Shown one piece after another: positions 29,348 to 30,665 of a stretch of DNA of 30,665 nt. Source of the stretch: a virus; IMG/VR virus record IMGVR_UViG_3300011013_000052, positions 1 through 30,665 of that record; one strand, given 5' to 3'. A program made the position numbers and the translations under genes. Positions within the stretch are counted from its first letter, which is position 1. Every line of letters begins with the position of its first letter. The notes beneath the pieces were generated by a model that saw only the letters and a list, made by a program, of their open reading frames with translations, had not been told where the DNA came from and did no database searches.

Positions 29348-29669
29348 GATTATATTTCTGTACTATTTGAGATCGTTTTCTGTAGAATGGGACTCTACAA
29401 TAATGGCAATTTACTTTGATGTTATAATATTGGAAATGGCATGAGCCATCATGTACTAATTTTGTACTTAACTCGCCACATATTTTACAATGACGAGCAT
29501 CTTTCATTCTTTTGGCTCTTAAACTAGGAACATTGTTCTGTTTCAGTACTTTATATATATACTGTCTAGATACTTTAAACGCATTTCCTATTTGTTGAAG
29601 AGTGTCGTGAGGATTGTCGTATCTATACTGTATGATTTTAGAAGTCTGAGACTGACGCTTTTTCTTCAT
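29274..29669 (-). CDS. HTH and zinc-binding protein, 131 aa
   Basis: Residues 8-47 form a helix-turn-helix (DTLQQIGNAFKVSRQYIYKV) similar to those of resolvases. After a basic linker come cysteines and a histidine at C61-x2-C64, C77/H78, C88-x2-C91 and C115/C119 (HCKICGE, NCHYCRVPF, MYCSGECYH), enough for two zinc sites. The protein is very basic. It precedes the sigma-factor gene and overlaps it, and overlaps the 61-residue gene by 32 bases. It is probably a DNA-binding regulator or an HNH-like remnant; the C-terminal zinc part recalls HNH-type fingers but no catalytic His-Asn-His is visible. Confidence 0.7.
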   Translation of the reverse strand: MKKKRQSQTSKIIQYRYDNPHDTLQQIGNAFKVSRQYIYKVLKQNNVPSLRAKRMKDARHCKICGELSTKLVHDGSCHFQYYNIKVNCHYCRVPFYRKRSQIVQKYNRGYDRMYCSGECYHTERRLYGYKR

Positions 29670-29823
29670 GTGCTTTAACCCAATTGGCTACTAGAGTTTT
29701 GAGTTTATTAGACAAATAAGTTGCATCAATATCCCCAGTTTCATCTAAGGCTTTTATTGTTGGCGAAGCTGCTACTATTCTAGTCCATTGTGCATCTGTA
29801 AATGATACTGTTACATCTGGCAT
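29638..29823 (-). CDS. Small hypothetical protein next to the fibre gene, 61 aa
   Basis: The protein begins VTVSFTDAQWTRIVAASPTI after MPD and ends in a helix (LSNKLKTLVANWVKAHEEKA). Its ATG overlaps the stop codon of the fibre gene (TAATG), so the two are translationally coupled. Small proteins of this pattern often follow phage tail-fibre genes. A fibre chaperone or assembly role is inference. Confidence 0.6.
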   Translation of the reverse strand: MPDVTVSFTDAQWTRIVAASPTIKALDETGDIDATYLSNKLKTLVANWVKAHEEKASVSDF

Positions 29824-30665
29824 TATTTATTCTCCTTTAGTTCTTTTATTTCATCTTTTAATTTTTTCATCTCTGATAACAATAATACTGATAATTTTTG
29901 ATAACTTATGCTTTCTGCCAATCCATTTTCATCATAATTTACTATTTCAGGATATATTTTTTCAGTTTCTTCTGCAATTAGTCCAATATCTTTTTTACCC
30001 GGATGAGCTGATTTATCATTCCAATCAAATGTTACTGGTCTAAGGTCATAAATATTAGAAGTATCGGTTTCCATATCTACAACATTATCTTTAAATCTTA
30101 TAGATGATGTTTCTCTAATTAGCAAATCTGATGCAACATGTACATTAGTACCACTTCCTGAAGCCCAACTATCAACATACAAACCACCTGAACTAATTTC
30201 TAACTCTTTATTACCATTACAAGTTATTGATATAGTATTAGCAGCCCCACTATAAATTCCTGTATCAGCGTCACCAAATGTTAATGATGCAGCACCAACA
30301 GCTCCAGCTGTGAGGTTATGATAAAGAGAATATATACGAGAATAAGGGGCTATAGCATTAGAAGCATTAACTCCTATAAAAGCATAAGGGTCACCGGCAG
30401 TTCCATCTCTGTCTCCTTCGGGATACATAACTGCATACTCACTACCACCAACTGTATATTTAGCAAACCGATGTTCATTAATTTCTGCGGTTGTACCCGG
30501 TGGGATTTGAACTACTGCATCAGCAGTGTCATTAAAATACATACGTGGGGTTACAGTAGATGCATCATTATCAGTAGTAGATATTATTACTGCTCCACTA
30601 TTATATCCCATAGCCCCATAGTGAGTAGAACCATTCATTATTTGAAACCCTAATAATTCTCCATC
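29823..30665 (-). CDS. C-terminal part of a tail fibre with S74 intramolecular chaperone
   Basis: The frame is open to the right edge of the window (residues DGELLGFQI precede the first ATG at 30638), so this is the end of a longer gene. The first 190 visible residues are beta-rich and Gly/Ser/Thr-rich, as in fibres (SLTFGDADTGIYSGAANTIS). The last 80 are a peptidase S74/endosialidase-type chaperone: TSSIRFKDN with candidate Ser and Lys, YDLRPVTFDWNDKS, KKDIGLIAEETEKIYPEIVN, SISYQKLSVLLLSEMKKL and a coiled-coil end. This domain trimerises the fibre and then cuts itself off. The fibre probably binds the host surface. Confidence 0.85.
   Translation of the reverse strand, partial: DGELLGFQIMNGSTHYGAMGYNSGAVIISTTDNDASTVTPRMYFNDTADAVVQIPPGTTAEINEHRFAKYTVGGSEYAVMYPEGDRDGTAGDPYAFIGVNASNAIAPYSRIYSLYHNLTAGAVGAASLTFGDADTGIYSGAANTISITCNGNKELEISSGGLYVDSWASGSGTNVHVASDLLIRETSSIRFKDNVVDMETDTSNIYDLRPVTFDWNDKSAHPGKKDIGLIAEETEKIYPEIVNYDENGLAESISYQKLSVLLLSEMKKLKDEIKELKENK

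Noticed and set aside
1-30665. tRNA genes
   Set aside because: The non-coding gaps are short (at most about 180 bases) and none shows a cloverleaf or the T-arm consensus by eye.

Overview
The window is a stretch of a tailed double-stranded DNA phage genome, and every convincing gene lies on the minus strand, so transcription runs from the right end of the window to the left. It is AT-rich and densely packed. Most genes overlap or abut, and many have strong AGGAGG-type ribosome binding sites, which implies a bacterial host that I cannot name. No integrase, repressor, tRNA or CRISPR was seen. Together with a full replication module this suggests a lytic lifestyle. A cobalamin-dependent (class II) ribonucleotide reductase and low GC are common in aquatic phages, but the habitat is inference.

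Layout in the direction of transcription. (1) 30665-28543: the end of a tail-fibre gene with an S74 chaperone, two or three small genes, an HTH/zinc protein and a phage sigma factor. (2) 28550-22765: the replication module, with DnaB-type helicase, CHC2/Toprim primase, a probable SSB, family A DNA polymerase with proofreading, a DUF3310 protein and a PD-(D/E)XK nuclease. (3) 22654-18020: an AIPR-like protein behind its own putative promoter, then a MazG-like protein, a RecA/UvsX recombinase, a Vsr/DUF559-type nuclease, a Cas4-like Fe-S nuclease, a coiled-coil protein and a RuvC resolvase. (4) 18018-1: the packaging and head module, with small and large terminase, class II RNR, portal, a protein carrying a complete type IB topoisomerase domain, a zinc ribbon protein, an HTH-metallophosphoesterase, a gp10-like neck protein, an acidic scaffold, the major capsid, a membrane protein, a CBM-like virion protein, a prohead protease and a probable decoration protein.

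Three points stand out. First, a canonical -1 ribosomal frameshift signal sits at the end of the protease gene: heptamer TTTTTTA, 6-nt spacer, then a perfect GGGGTA/TACCCC hairpin. It would add 87 residues encoded in the open -1 frame. Second, a topoisomerase IB-like enzyme with all five catalytic residues is embedded in a 690-residue protein whose gene overlaps the portal gene. Third, a repeated GTATAAT box is found mainly at gene junctions. At the four longer junctions it is followed by an inverted repeat, suggesting phage-specific promoters that the phage sigma factor may read. Other oddities are a HiPIP-like cysteine cluster inside the protease, an RNR gene between terminase and portal, a phage-encoded AIPR homologue, and a large palm insertion in the polymerase.
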